This document shows positions 11,762-22,654 of a stretch of DNA of 64,000 nt, piece after piece (within the stretch, counting starts at the first letter, position 1; every line of letters begins with the position of its first letter). The notes beneath the pieces are model-generated. The model saw only the letters and a list, made by a program, of their open reading frames with translations, had not been told where the DNA came from and made no database searches. The DNA is from Moniliophthora roreri. Lineage: Eukaryota; Basidiomycota; Agaricomycetes; Agaricales; Marasmiaceae. The stretch covers positions 62,001 through 126,000 of the forward strand of contig LATX02000243.1 in assembly GCA_001466705.2 (NCBI GenBank), written 5' to 3'. The translations under genes and the position numbers were made by a program.

Positions 11762-14700
11762 CTAGCAAGAAACCTCCTTCCACCGCCTCACCTCAACCTT
11801 GTTCCCACCAAAAACAACACCTGCATCATCAAACGCAAGTTGGCTCCTCTCAACTAACCAGACATCCTCCTCCTTGCTGTGTACATATCCTTGTCCCGAT
11901 ACCCAATCAGTGTTTTCAGACGTGGCTGGAGATTGTAGGACTAGCGCCCGTACACCTTCATCAAATTCATATCTTGTCACTTGCTCGAGAGGTTTTTTGA
12001 AGAATCCAAGGAGAGAAGTGGTACCTTCAGTGCGGACATACCACGTCTCTTTGTTATCCGCACCGACGAGAGCAATCACCGAATCAGACAAGGAAGAAGA
12101 GTCAGAAGTCGTCTTGCGTCTCTTTCTGGGCCTCTCTTCGTCCAAGTCGGAAGAAATAGCGGTACGTAATGAGCTGGGATCATACTTGTACCTATGCCCA
12201 AATCAGAACCCGAAAACACACCGTGAAAGTGAAAAGAAAAAAGAGTACTCACCAAACTTGTCCGCCGACAAATACGATAGATGTCGCTTCCTCCTCACCA
12301 CCACCAACCTTGATTCGAGTTGCCAAGCATCGATCAAACTCGGATACCTCTTCCTCTTCTTCGTCCAACTCGTATATTGGATCTAGAGGAACCGCATTGG
12401 GTACTTGTCGCCTTGTATAAGGACAATCATATCTCTTTCCGCGTTTACGCTTCCTCGATAAAGTGGAAAACGGTAAATTGGGAAGGGAAGAAGGTAATAA
12501 CGCTTCCCTGCGCTGAGCATACTCGAGTAGTCTTTGCGAACGATTCCGCAGACCAGAGTGTCGGTAGGTTCTTTTCTGTAAAATGAGTGTTAGTGTGAGT
12601 TTTCGAGTTTGGGAAAAAAAAAAGAGAAGAAACGCGACTCACGTCGACAAACCAAACATCCAACACTTCAATTGCACTTCCGTCATGGCCTGTACCCCAG
12701 CCTGCACTGAGAAGTGTACGACCGTCGTCCTCTTCCTTGTCTTCTTCAATGTGAACAACTTCGGTGTCTTCCTTTTGTTGGTTTTCCTTGCCTTGTTGAA
12801 CCACCTTGACAAGCTGTGCAGGAGAATTTTTATAGTCCCAAAATCGTTCACCCACACCACTGATGAAACGGGCTACGACTTCTTCCTTGACACCGATGCC
12901 TCCGCCTCCTACACCCTTTTCCTTCTTATCCTTTTCCTCTTTCCCTGACTGCTTCTCCCGCAGCCTCGCCCAACCCTTCAAACACCTAACAACCCTCAAC
13001 CGAAGACACATATCCAACCTCAACTCTCTAGCTTTCCTAGCACCGCTCCATGTAACAAAGCCAGAATGTAAAGCACACAAAAAAGGATCCGAATCGTCCG
13101 TGTATATCCTTCTCTGTCTGGTAGTCGTGTGCGTTTGTGTTTGTATGTGTTTTCGCTGGCCCTGGGGTATATAAGGGTGAGGATGAGAAGGAGGTAAACC
13201 GCCTCCCCAGATTCTGAGACGAGGAGGTTTTTGAGTGGGTAAAAAGAGAGATGGGATGATGAGCGTGAGTTGGGTTTGTCTGTCTAGGAGGTCTGTGTCG
13301 GTGTCTTGTTCTGGTTGTGGTTCGGGGACAGAGGCGGCGGTAGACTTTTCCTTTTCCTCGGGCGACTTGGGTTCGATTTTTGGCTCGGTTTTATCCTCGC
13401 TCTGCTGCGTAGCATCGACATCCATCTCCTTGTCCTTGTCTTCCTGCACCACCTTGTCCTCGTCCTCGTCCTTGTCCTCGTCCTTGTCCTTGTCCTCATC
13501 CTTATCCTTGTCCTCATCCTTATCCTTGTCCTTATCCTTGTCCTTGTCCTTGTCCTTGTCCTCGTTCTTGTCCTCGTCCTTGTCCTCGTTCTTGTCCTTG
13601 TCCTTGTCCCCGTCCCCGTCCCCGTCCTTCTCTTTTTCCTCCTCGGCAACGCAAGGACTCGCATCCTCAAACAAATAAGGAAACGGTGATTTATCGGGCC
13701 ACACGAAAACACCCAAATCAATCGTTTTCTTGCTTTTAACCTGTCTTTCCTTTACCTCTTTTACCTCACGTACACGTACTTGTTCCCGTTCCCGTTCCCG
13801 TTCTCTTTCCACCACCACCACATTCTCCTTTTCCAAACGTTGCGATGATTCAGGCGGCCAGGAGCTTATAGGCACCCTTCCGCGTTCACGTTCACGTTCA
13901 CGTTCGCGTTCTCTTTCTCGATCGAAACCTTCAGAAAAGGTGTAGCCTGGACCTGGACCTGGGAATGGAGCTGGTGGAGGTGGTTGGGGAGCAACAACAG
14001 AGGTGGAAGTAGCTGCACCGAGACCGACGCCGGGTACACCTCCACCAAAGAATGCTGGTGGAGGTTCACGGTCAATGTCCATTGATGATGCGGGAGGTGG
14101 AGGTGGAGGTGGCGGTCGTTCGCGATCGCGTGGGACGGTAGTAAACGGCGGAGGGAGGTCTGAAGATATTCTTCGTCTGTGATGTTCTCGTGGAGGTGGA
14201 GGTGGGAGGTCTCTTGGAGGTATATCCGCTGGATGTGAGTGTGGGTGTGGATGTGAATGCCTCTCTCGTTCTCTAGGTATGATGTTGATTGGAGGAGGCA
14301 GTTCGCTTGGAGGTAGAGGTCTGTCGGCTCTATGGAGTGGCGGAGGCATGTAGGGTTCTCGACGGATGATATCCATGTCACGTTCTCTGCGCATGATGAT
14401 GTCAGGATCTCTAGGTATATGAGGGGGGTCGCGTTCCCTAGACTGGGAGAAATGACGTTTCTCTCGTTGAATATCTCTGTCTCTACCCCTATCAGGGGAG
14501 CTAGGGCGACGATGATGGTGGTGAACGACGTGATGATGATGGGAAGAATGGTGATGATGTTGGTGGTGTAAATGAGAGTGTTGATGAACTGGGTGACCAT
14601 GATAAGGCGGTAGAGGAGCAAAAGGTGTGTCACGGTCTCGTTCCCGTTCTCGCTCCCGGTCTCGTTCCCAGTCTCTCTCCCGTTGTTCTCTCTGCTCTCT

Positions 14701-15577
14701 CTCACGTTCGCGGACTTCTCGTTCCCTTTCACGTTCTGCCATCTCTCTCTGCTGGACTGGAGGCAAGCCACTGACGAATTGAGTATGAAATTGGCCTTGA
14801 AAATGTCTCTGAACAGGGACTTGATCCCTTTCCCTGTCATCGCGCCTGGTAGGGACAGGGGTGGTATCCTGCCTGGCTACTTGCATAGTCTGTACTTGCA
14901 TTTGCATTTGTTGATGACGTTGATGAGATTGCTCGTGCTGAGGAGGCAGCAAGGAGAGAGTACCACCACGAATGGGAAGGTTTGTGTTTGCTAGGGCTGC
15001 TGCTGCAGCATTGGGATTTGAGGACGAGTTGTTGATGACGCCTGGAGGAACGAGGTTGAGAGTGATTTGAGATTGATTTTGTGGAGCTGAAGAGGGTCTT
15101 GAATGGTTATCTGGAGGCATGGGTGTAGCTGCAAAAAAAAAAAAAAGAAAAAGGAGAATTAAGGAAAGAAAAAAAAAAAGAAAGAGAGAATACACACATC
15201 GGCCAAAAGCTGAATTTGAGCGCGCAGGTGGCGGCGGAGCTGGACCGGGTAGGACGGACCCCGGCCGATGACCCCAGACACCACCACCACCACTAGCACT
15301 GGCACTACCGTTCCCTCCGCTTGTATTGGGAGTTGTTCCGTTTCGACCCCCATGGTCTATATATATACACACACAAGGACGTGAGTGATGGATTAGTATA
15401 GAGAGAGAAAGAGAGGAAAGGATAGTGACCACTGGGAGTATTTGAATTTGTTGGTAAAGGCAAGGTAGGACTTGTGGAAGGACTTGGGCCTTGTTCGGTT
15501 CTAGTTGAATTTTTTCTTGCACGTTCCCTTTCACGTTCATCTGATGGAGAGTCCTGAAGGAGATCAGCGACGTTCAT
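11762..15577 (-). CDS. RXT3: RXT3-domain subunit of the Rpd3L-type histone deacetylase complex
   Basis: Nuclear transcription-corepressor subunit. The RXT3 domain is recognised from IDLGVFVWPDKSPFPYLFED (about 13660-13730), YTDDSDPFLCALHSGFVTW (about 13040-13110), ELRLDMCLRLRVVRCLKG, and AGWGTGHDGSAIEVLDVWF (about 12640-12700). Start MNVADLLQDSPSDERER at 15577; four introns, one near 15360-15430, one near 15135-15195, one near 12585-12640 and one near 12195-12250. The C-terminus after the domain includes a basic KRKRGKRYDCPYTRRQ, an acidic Glu run, and a nuclear-localisation-like RPRKRRK. Very long low-complexity regions dominate: Arg-Glu runs (13770-13920 and 14640-14760), His-rich (about 14510-14600), Pro-rich, and a Lys-Asp/Glu repeat (13430-13635). 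The reverse strand of these regions is open by composition and is not a gene. Confidence 0.82.
13421..13640. repeat. Hexanucleotide-like tandem repeat coding for Lys-Asp/Glu array in RXT3
   Basis: On the + strand the unit is approximately TCCTTG with TCCTCG/TCCTCA/TCCCCG variants, repeated some 35 times; on the coding (minus) strand it yields alternating KD, ED and GD dipeptides. Because the unit is a multiple of three, length change keeps the frame. The array lies between the FVWPDKSPFPY block and the YTDDSDP block, i.e. inside the RXT3 domain. Confidence 0.85.
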
Positions 15578-15756
15578 GTGGTGGGAGGAGGAGGAGAAGG
15601 AGAAGGATGAGAAGATGGAGGACTAGTTGCAAGTTTGAAAGATTGACGTCGGGTGAACGTTCCTGGAAATGCTTATTCAAATGGCTGCCGATGGCGTGGC
15701 CTGCTGTCATAACTATTTTGATCGCAATATGTCCGTTTACACGTGGCAGCCAGACC
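15578..15756. promoter_or_regulatory. Divergent promoter between RXT3 and QNG1
   Basis: 179 bp between divergent start codons, with a GGAGGAGGAG run (15584-15620) that probably lies in the RXT3 5' leader. Shared-promoter role is inferred from spacing only. Confidence 0.35.
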
Positions 15757-16975
15757 ATGTCCCTCCAATCCATCCGTCAATCCTCCAAACTAGTCGTCCA
15801 GTCAACTAATATCCAAATCACTGTCCAATCCATCACACGTCTTCTCTTGTCCCCAGCATTCACCTGCTCCTTCCATCGCGTATCAAATCAGCATGGCCTT
15901 GCTCTTCCCCTCAACTTTTCTTCTCCCCTCGCAGAACTCAACCTCGTTTCCATCCTATCCCTCTTAAACTTTGGCTCCGGCTACCGTCTCCCACTCCACC
16001 AACAATCAGGCAGAGGTGCATGGGACAATATCCGCATGCTCGTTTTCGGAATGTACATCAGCAGTGAAGATCTGCTCTCTGCAAAGGGCATCAAAGACAT
16101 TACACAGTCCAAAATCGCAGAAATCATGCGTGTATCCATCCACACCGAAACTCCTCATTCATCCATCCCAGGAGTAACAGTCGGTACTCTTGGTGGTCCC
16201 ATGCACAATCTCGTCAATCTCATCACCTCCACTCTCAACGAAACCGGTACTATTCTCGTACAAGGCGGTTACCCAGACCTCGGTTCTTTTGTTTTAGAAG
16301 CCCTTAATGCTGCAAAAGCAAAAGAATCAGACGAAGCAAAGATTGATTGTATATTGCATCGCGTACGTCCCTTTATTACCTACTACCTTTTTTTCACTTA
16401 GCTTTGTTTCCCAGTTGGTATCCGCATTCCCAGCCTTTAGAGACCAATCCAGCATCAACAATCATCCCATCTACTGCTTTAAAAAAGCTTTATTCCTCAT
16501 TCACGCTCTCACCATCCGCTTCACAACCGCACAGTTCCCCATCCCAAATACATCCACTATACCCGTCTTTAGCGATAACGTCCTTCCAACACTTCTCATC
16601 CATCTCGGCATCATTGACCTTTCTCACGTTGACGACTTGGTTGGCTTGTTTCCAGTATTTGACGCGTCAACATTGCAACTCCCCTCCTCTTCTAAAAACG
16701 ACAATGGCGACGAAAAGCAGGCACTAGAAGACGGTCCACATCTCACATCTACTCAATCTTATATTCTCCGTGCAGCTGCGATACACGCATGTGAACGTAT
16801 CATAGAGGTGGCTCGGTCCTTGGATTTGAGTGATGACGATAAAAAAGAGTTCAAGTGGATCAACGAGTTGACTCTGCCAGATTTGGATATGTGGATATGG
16901 AGTATTGCAAAGGATCGTAAAGATTGGAGGAGAGGTGTCAAGAGATTTGTTTGTAGGGATACAGTGTATTTCTAG
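15757..16975 (+). CDS. QNG1: Queuosine 5'-phosphate N-glycosylase/hydrolase (DUF2419, queuosine salvage)
   Basis: Enzyme that releases queuine from queuosine 5'-phosphate so that it can be put back into tRNA; eukaryotes depend on salvage. Exons 15757-16362 and 16415-16975 (52-nt intron, GTACGT...CCCAG) give 388 residues, normal for the family. Family features: MSLQSIRQSSKLVVQSTNIQ N-terminus, the HGLALPLNFSSPLAELNLVS region, LLNFGSGYRLPLHQ with GRGAWDNIRMLVFGMYISS, GTLGGPMHNLVNLI, GGYPDLGSFVLEAL, then after the intron LVSAFPAFRDQSSINN, IYCFKKALFLIHALTIRF, PVFSDNVLPTLLIHLGIIDL, and a C-terminal helical ILRAAAIHACERI. I started at the ATG at 15757 because upstream in-frame sequence is Arg-rich and is leader-like. 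The downstream F-box gene begins only 73 bp after the stop. Confidence 0.85.
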
Positions 16976-17048
16976 TCTCGAGCAATATGATGGCAAGCAC
17001 TATAATCACTCCCGGCTGATTCTATCATTGCACTTGCTACATCCAGCG

Positions 17049-18506
17049 ATGGACCGAGTGCCCACAGAAATCTGGTCTCAGATCTTCCTCGCCTGTACAC
17101 ATAAAGAGGCTACATTTCAACCTATGGAATCACCATGGACGCTCGGCCGAGTCTCTAGGTGCGTAACTCGATTTCGCGTCTACATACTACATATTACCGG
17201 CGATTGACACAACCAGACTATGGCGCTCAACCGTTCAATCAACTCCCGCACTATGGACTACCATCTTTTTCCCCACCAACATTATGGGCAAACACCCAAC
17301 CCGGGATTACACCTCCATGCTCCATCACTCCCTCATCCTTACCAACAGACATCAATTGCACATTCACATCTCTCGTCCCGGGCCTACGGAAAAGACACAA
17401 CTCTTCACCTTCCAGCATCTCTTTGACATTCTCCTCGACCGATGCGAATCGTGGGTGTCCTTTACGGTCAATATGGGTTCCCACATCTACCATCCACCCA
17501 TCCAAAGGAAGAGAATTTTAATCTCTCAAACCCATCGACGTTGCGTACCTTTCTGATAACGTGCATTGCTCGTGCCACTGAGCTACCAGAAGCTCTGGAA
17601 CGTGCCACACTTCTCCTTGAATCCATCTCCCTTCACAACGTAGGCAAGCTTCATGGCCAAGGGACAGTTTATTTCCCAGATTTCCCTTGGTCTCGGATAC
17701 GGGAAGTCGAGCTCGAGGATCGTTACGACGAGACCAAGATATGCCAGGTGTTACGCCAGTGTAAACGTCTGGAAACGCTCATTTTGCACTCTCCCTTGAA
17801 TGTGCATCTATGCGAGGTCTCTGCGCAACTAGTCCCAGTAACCCTCCCCAATCTCGGTAAAATCCAGCTCTGTACTGCGGGACTCTGTACTTGTTTGTCC
17901 TTGTCCGCTTTACAACACATGGATTTGATCAAAGTACAGATGGTCGGTCGTGATTTGGATATCGTCATGGTGATGATTAAACGTTCAGGGTGTGGTCATC
18001 GACTGGAATACTTGTCTATTGGCGATATATCCATGATGGATGTTACAGTCGAGCGATTACTCCGTCTCACACTGAATATCAAGGAGCTTGTACTCAGTGG
18101 ACACGTTGTTTCGGGGTACATTTTGGAAAGGATCGCGATGGCTCTTCCCGAGTTGCATAGCCTTCTTATCCGACATGGGCTTGATAGATTCCAGAGTACG
18201 TTGGCTCCACCACCGTTGAGTGCTCTTGTCCAACTCGTCAAGAAGAAGAACAAGGCTCAGAATACCAAGTTGAGGAAGGTTAGGCTTGAAGCGTATGAAG
18301 AGGTGGTACTAGAGAAGGACGTACTTGAGAAGTTGGAAACGTTGAGCTCTCCCGAGCTCGTCGTCGATATCCGGTTGGATCCGGGGAAGGTGGACAGGTA
18401 CGATAGGCTTCTGTACCTCAGAGATGTCCTTTACCGCAAGCTCTGTCCACTACCGACGGATCCAGTGCTCATGAGGAATCTGATAGAGGCAAGTGACCTG
18501 TTCTGA
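17049..18506 (+). CDS. F-box protein with LRR-like C-terminal half
   Basis: Likely substrate adaptor of an SCF ubiquitin ligase. MDRVPTEIWSQIFLACTHKE is a short fungal F-box; removal of the intron 17160-17216 (GTGCGT...CCAG) restores GRVSRLWRSTVQSTPALWTT, the hallmark of agaricomycete F-box proteins. The reading frame changes near 17460-17510; a 41-nt GT...AG segment (17467-17507) restores it as either a very short intron or a frameshift repair. The rest (to 18506) is leucine-rich with repeated motifs such as CKRLETLILHSPLNVHL, LRLTLNIKELVLSGHV and ALPELHSLLIRHGL, compatible with degenerate LRRs. The frame stops at 18506, but a GC-AG intron (GAG|gcaagt, about 18489) could extend it into the following exon-like segment. 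Confidence 0.72.
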
Positions 18507-18548
18507 TCATACTCGAGTCGAGTTTCTGATCTGTATACAAAACAGAAT

Positions 18549-18829
18549 ATGCCAGTTGTGGATTACCTCTTTCGAATATGGGAGAATCTCGAGGTTGATA
18601 AGGTGTGCGTACATCTTGTCGATAGTACTACTATTACGATCTAACAATGTAGTACAAGGCTTCGCAATCCGACGCAGGGGCGATACTTGCCAGAATTATA
18701 GCTGACATTGAGATTCCTCGCGAGGAAGAGTCTCATATCAGAGCGAGAGCTCGGCGGTTTTATATAGCGTTCGTCGTGCAATCCATGTGCTTTACCTCAA
18801 ATTTGAGTTGCACATACATTGTGAGATGA
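18549..18829 (+). CDS. Possible C-terminal exons of the F-box gene, or a small separate gene
   Basis: MPVVDYLFRIWENLEVDK joins across a short intron (about 18603-18652, GTGTGC...TGTAG) to YKASQSDAGAILARIIADIE and a charged helical stretch with IRARARRFYIAFVVQ, stopping at 18829. It could be spliced to the F-box gene through a GC-AG intron, or start at its own ATG. No family recognised; codon usage looks ordinary. It ends only 86 bp from the convergent stop at 18916. Confidence 0.3.
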
Positions 18830-18915
18830 CTGGCATTTGAAGCGACGTGAATATAGTACAGTAGAGTATATGTGAGCCCTATTCATAACAAACAAATGTC
18901 CCTTTATATTCCTCA

Positions 18916-19789
18916 TCAACGCCTCGAAGTACGATATTTCTCTGCGAGAGCGCTAGAGGCAAAGGTAAATAAGACGAGTCAAGATATACTAGTGAACAAA
19001 AAGACTCACCCTTCACCACCCCAAAGTGTCAACAAACCGACAGACACTGCAGACACAACTCTCCTATCCCAAGTCGGCTTGTCCCAGTTGATGTATGAAA
19101 AGTATCCAACTGCACCCAAAACTGCTGCGTTAACGATTCCAACCAAGCCACCCAATACGCCTGGCCTCAACAGGTGTTCTTTGGCGTAGCGGTAGAGGAT
19201 AGCACCTTCCTGCTTGGCACGACGTTCCTCTTCCTGCCCACGAGGAGTCTTGCGGTACTTTTCTGCAGCATACCCTTCGAGACCGAGAATAGCGAGTGCA
19301 CCCGCAATAGTGGAAGCAACTACTTGACGGTCTCGTCGGAGGTGTGGCTGGGTATAGAAAGAGTGCGTAGCGGAAGCCAAAAGGCTAATATTCGCTATTT
19401 CCAAGTTTGATGACAGTCAGTACACTTGTTCGTCTGTATGAAGGAACACGAGATTAATACACACCCAAACCAATCAAACCACCCGCGACACCTGGTCTCA
19501 AGAGGTAGTGTTTGGCCATATTCCAGAGGTAGAGACCCTCTGCTTCTGCTTCTCTCAAGCTCTTGTTCGCCTTCTTCTTGGATTCTCTCTCCTCATCTGG
19601 AGGAGGCTTCGTTTCGCTTGTTACTGTCGCTGGGTTACTCTTGAAATCATGGGGTACGACGTTAACTTTGCTGGTATCGTCAACGATGGAATTGGTGCCT
19701 CGGACGTCAGCAGGGGTAGTGAGTAGAGCTGGATCGGGCTGGGGTTGAGTGGGCGGGATGTTGGAGGAAGCAATATCGGCGTATGACAT
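18916..19789 (-). CDS. Small tandem-repeat membrane protein (OM14-like candidate)
   Basis: Three exons (19789 to about 19470; about 19404 to 19019; about 18952 to 18916) join to a protein of roughly 255 residues. The N-terminus MSYADIASSNIPPTQPQPDP is hydrophilic and disordered. It then has two copies of one unit: charged helix, AKHYLLRPGVAGGLIGLANI and again AKEHLLRPGVLGGLVGIVNA, each followed by an aromatic strand-like segment and a small-residue helix ending in LEGYAAEKYRKTPRG; the third exon completes the second unit as GEGALAEKYRTSRR before TGA. Glycine-rich hydrophobic segments suggest membrane insertion. The layout resembles fungal mitochondrial outer membrane OM14-type proteins, which is an inference I could not check. 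Confidence 0.55.
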
Positions 19790-20058
19790 GATGAAAAGAT
19801 ATGAAAAAATGTCTCAGTCCAGGAGGTTTATATGGAGGCGCGTGTCGAGCAATGACGAAATAACTACGTCACTACCAAGTTGCAAGCGCCGAAGCTGTTG
19901 CGCGACGCGACTAGGAGCCCAGGCGTCATCGAGAGCACATGGATACAGATCATCATTGTCGTGGTCAAACAAAGTACAAGATCATATGGGATTGGGCCTC
20001 TTCGAGGCGGGAGCTGAACCTTCAGGGGTGCAGGTGGGGGTTTTGGTTCATTGCATAC
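19790..20058. other. Edge of the gene-rich block
   Basis: Upstream region of the small membrane-protein gene running into the repeat block that begins near 20059. No gene seen. Confidence 0.5.
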
Positions 20059-20711
20059 ATAAAATATAGTACAATTGAATCTTACATCAGGAAAAACCCC
20101 ATATGAATTCATGAGGATTTTCAATTAATATGCATTCACCTGAAATCAGTGGTCTACCCCTTTGAATCATGCTTAAATTAAGGTTGATTCAGAGGATTCT
20201 GCACAGCTCTGAAAGTATACTTTCTTGAACTCATTGCTGAACATCAATAAATCATAGAGCAAAGCTAAACAGTGATTTCATTAGAAATGTATCTATGGAA
20301 CATGAATACAACATGTATCTACTCTAATGATCATAGCCCCAACAATCTCAACAGACCTAATACTATCCCCTCCTTCACCAAACTTGGATACAAACTTGTA
20401 TCTGAGAAAGGATATATCAGTGGCAGGACTATATGGAGTTCTGTATCAACTTACTGCATAGCTATTGATCTGAAAGGCCCATTGGCTAAATACAAGTGCA
20501 TGAGTGATGTGAAAAAAGGTAGTGTGGATAGCGAACCTTCAAGGCAAGCCTGGTAGTGAATCCTGAGTCAGCATCCTGCAGCATAAGGGCATCGAAGTGA
20601 ATACTATTCAAGATAAACATTAGTACAACTATAGTATAGCTTGACCTATGCAAAAACATACTTTGCAACACCTATCCCAAACTACTAAATCTCTGTTGGC
20701 TGCCACCCACT

Positions 20712-20716
20712 GTATC
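20712..20716. repeat. Left 5-bp target site duplication GTATC
   Basis: GTATC directly before the 5' LTR; the identical pentamer follows the 3' LTR at 28405-28409. Five bases is the usual size for Ty3/Gypsy integration. Confidence 0.92.
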
Positions 20717-21359
20717 TGTTACAATCACACAGACAGACAATCTTTTTCTCTCTTCTTTCTCTCTTCTTTCTTTTTCATACTCGCTGCTTTGACACTTTAG
20801 TGCTTTCGAGCGCTAGTTTCCCTTCTTCCACCTATGCTTCTTATTAACATCTGGACATATACACCTTCCCAGTCCCCTTCTCCGACTTCATGCCTATCTT
20901 TCTATTTAAGACATCATCGCTATGTCATTCTTGACATCAGCATGATATCATTATTCTATTTGTTTCTTTCCCTTTCTATTTATGATGTGATGTCATATCT
21001 GACGTCGCTTATTGTATCATTATATTTATTTTTACTTCCTCGACATCGTTTCTGATGTCATTTTTCTACTTATGATGTCGTCAAAGGCACATTCTATTTA
21101 CTAAACAAACGATGTCAACCTAGCATTTTGTACACAAACTAGTAGCTACAATCGTTGTATAAGTAGATAGTTTACAGGTCTAAGCTAACTCAGCTTGACC
21201 TGGTTAATCCTTTGGAACTCTTGCTCACATCAACCGAACTCTCGGAACTTTAGCGAAAGCTAGAGAACTCCAACTCGAACTTGATCCTTTAGTCAACTTA
21301 GCGCTGCTATGTCATAGTGGTTGTTGAGTTGTTGTCGTTGCTGCGCAAGTAACATAACA
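20717..21359 (+). repeat. 5' LTR (643 bp)
   Basis: Starts TGTTACAATCACACAGACAG, ends GCGCAAGTAACATAACA. Its partner is 27762-28404. U3 carries pyrimidine-rich repeats and several TGATGTCA-like motifs (20930-21075). A TATAAG box lies at 21158-21163 and the inferred R start is at about 21190. Confidence 0.95.
21158..21163 (+). promoter_or_regulatory. LTR TATA box and inferred transcription start (~21190)
   Basis: TATAAG lies 32 bases before TCAGCTTGACCT (21190-21201), the segment complementary to the primer site. In Tf1-type elements the RNA begins at that complementary segment, so TATA spacing and self-priming both predict the same start. Three other LTRs in the window keep a TATTTAAG-type box at a similar distance from the same motif. 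Confidence 0.65.
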
Positions 21360-21361
21360 AA

Positions 21362-21373
21362 AGGTCAAGCTGA
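21362..21373 (+). other. Self-priming primer-binding site (Tf1/sushi type)
   Basis: AGGTCAAGCTGA, starting two bases after the 5' LTR, is the exact reverse complement of TCAGCTTGACCT at 21190-21201 within the LTR. It does not end in the TGG expected for a tRNA-primed site. Inferred mechanism: the 5' end of the element RNA folds back and primes minus-strand synthesis. Confidence 0.8.
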
Positions 21374-21658
21374 TCGTTGCCGACCTACCCAGGTTTAGGC
21401 ACCACCGCTTATCGAAACACGACTCCCCCGAGGGCTCTCTTTACGGCAGCTGAAGAAACCGATCTCGATGATCAACTCGAAGTAGCCAAACAGCTATTGA
21501 ACCCTGACCCCGAATGAACCCCGCGCCAAATTACTCATAGTCAGCAGAGAGGAGCAGTTGAAAGTCTCCAACAAGAAAGAACAGAACCCGAAGCTAAGTC
21601 TTCCGAACCTGATCCATTTGACGAATACTGAAATATATTCCATACCCCAACACCAGAA

Positions 21659-22654
21659 ATGACGACTCCAGCTGGAAGCGCTGCTGCTGCTTCGGATGTC
21701 AAACCAAAGGTGGAACATGACGACACCGACGAACAATGGGCCCAGACTATTTCCATGGCCGTACTCCAGACGATCAATGACAAGAAGGACGAAGCCAGTA
21801 AAGGACTGACACCAGACCCCTTTTTAGAAAAACAGTCGGACACCTGCCGCTTTCTCCTAGACCTCGAACTTTACTTTGCGATGAATCCAGTCAAAGCGAA
21901 CACCGACGAGAAGAAGAAGATGCTTCTGCTATCACTGGTCAAGGGGAGTACCACAGAATGGAAGCAGGGGGGGACGATGAAGTTATTCCCTGAAGATGAC
22001 GATCCCGAAGAGAAGAAGAAGGCTGCTGAAGAAACTTGGAGTAGTTTCAAGCAGAGATTTCAGAAGGAATGGCAACCCGTCAATGTTGTCAGAGAAGCGC
22101 AGATGGAGATTGAACAGATCAAGATGACGGATAGGGCCGACGAATATGTCAATCAATTCCGCCTCATAGTGATGGACACCAAATACGACGACGAGGCCCT
22201 TATGAAATTTTTTAGAGAAGGACTTCCAGAATCCTTACAGAACAAGATCATGCTCCGAACGGACGGAGAACCCAAGACTCTGGACGAATGGTACAAACTG
22301 GTGATCAGGTACAATAACCAGTACAAGTTGGTCATGGCCAATAGGAAGAAGAGAGAGCCGATCAAGCTGAAGATTGCTCGGAAGGAAAAGGAAGTCACAG
22401 TCGGATGAATGTTGTCCGAATCAGATAGAAAGGATTATATGGTTGCAGGGAAGTGTTTTCGTTGTGCAAAGACTGGTCATGTCTCATGAGATTGTCCCAC
22501 CAAAGGACAAGCACAACAAACCCCGCCATCTAAATACGAACCCAAGAAACTCTCACCGCAAGAGGCCTTCACGAAAATCCAAGCGCTCATTGCCGAACAA
22601 GGAGAAGGAGAACAAGAGGAGATCTTTGATCTCATGGGAAAAGAAGGTTTTTGA
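21659..22654 (+). pseudogene. gag: gag (capsid and CCHC nucleocapsid) with two in-frame TGA codons
   Basis: Starts MTTPAGSAAAASDVKPKVEH. The capsid part has the retrotransposon-gag pattern FLLDLELYFAMNP, WSSFKQRFQKEW, ADEYVNQFRLIV and MKFFREGLPESLQNKI. A TGA at 22406-22408 interrupts the frame; the same frame continues to a knuckle CFRCAKTGHVS-stop-DC (CX2CX4HX4C), with the second TGA at 22487-22489. The decayed copy at 36.6 kb has AGA at the second position, so both descend plausibly from CGA (Arg). The frame ends at GGT TTT TGA (22646-22654), which the decayed copy also has, suggesting this TGA is the genuine end of gag. Confidence 0.85.

Noticed and set aside
13235..13689. Long open frames on the + strand coding for Ser-Leu or Leu-Val runs, and minus frames of Arg-Thr runs
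   Set aside because: They are other-frame readings of the RXT3 Lys-Asp/Glu tandem repeat; the minus frame holding the conserved RXT3 blocks is the real one.
13866..14840. 324-codon minus-strand open frame
   Set aside because: Same strand but different frame from RXT3; it comes from long simple repeats and has no protein-like features.
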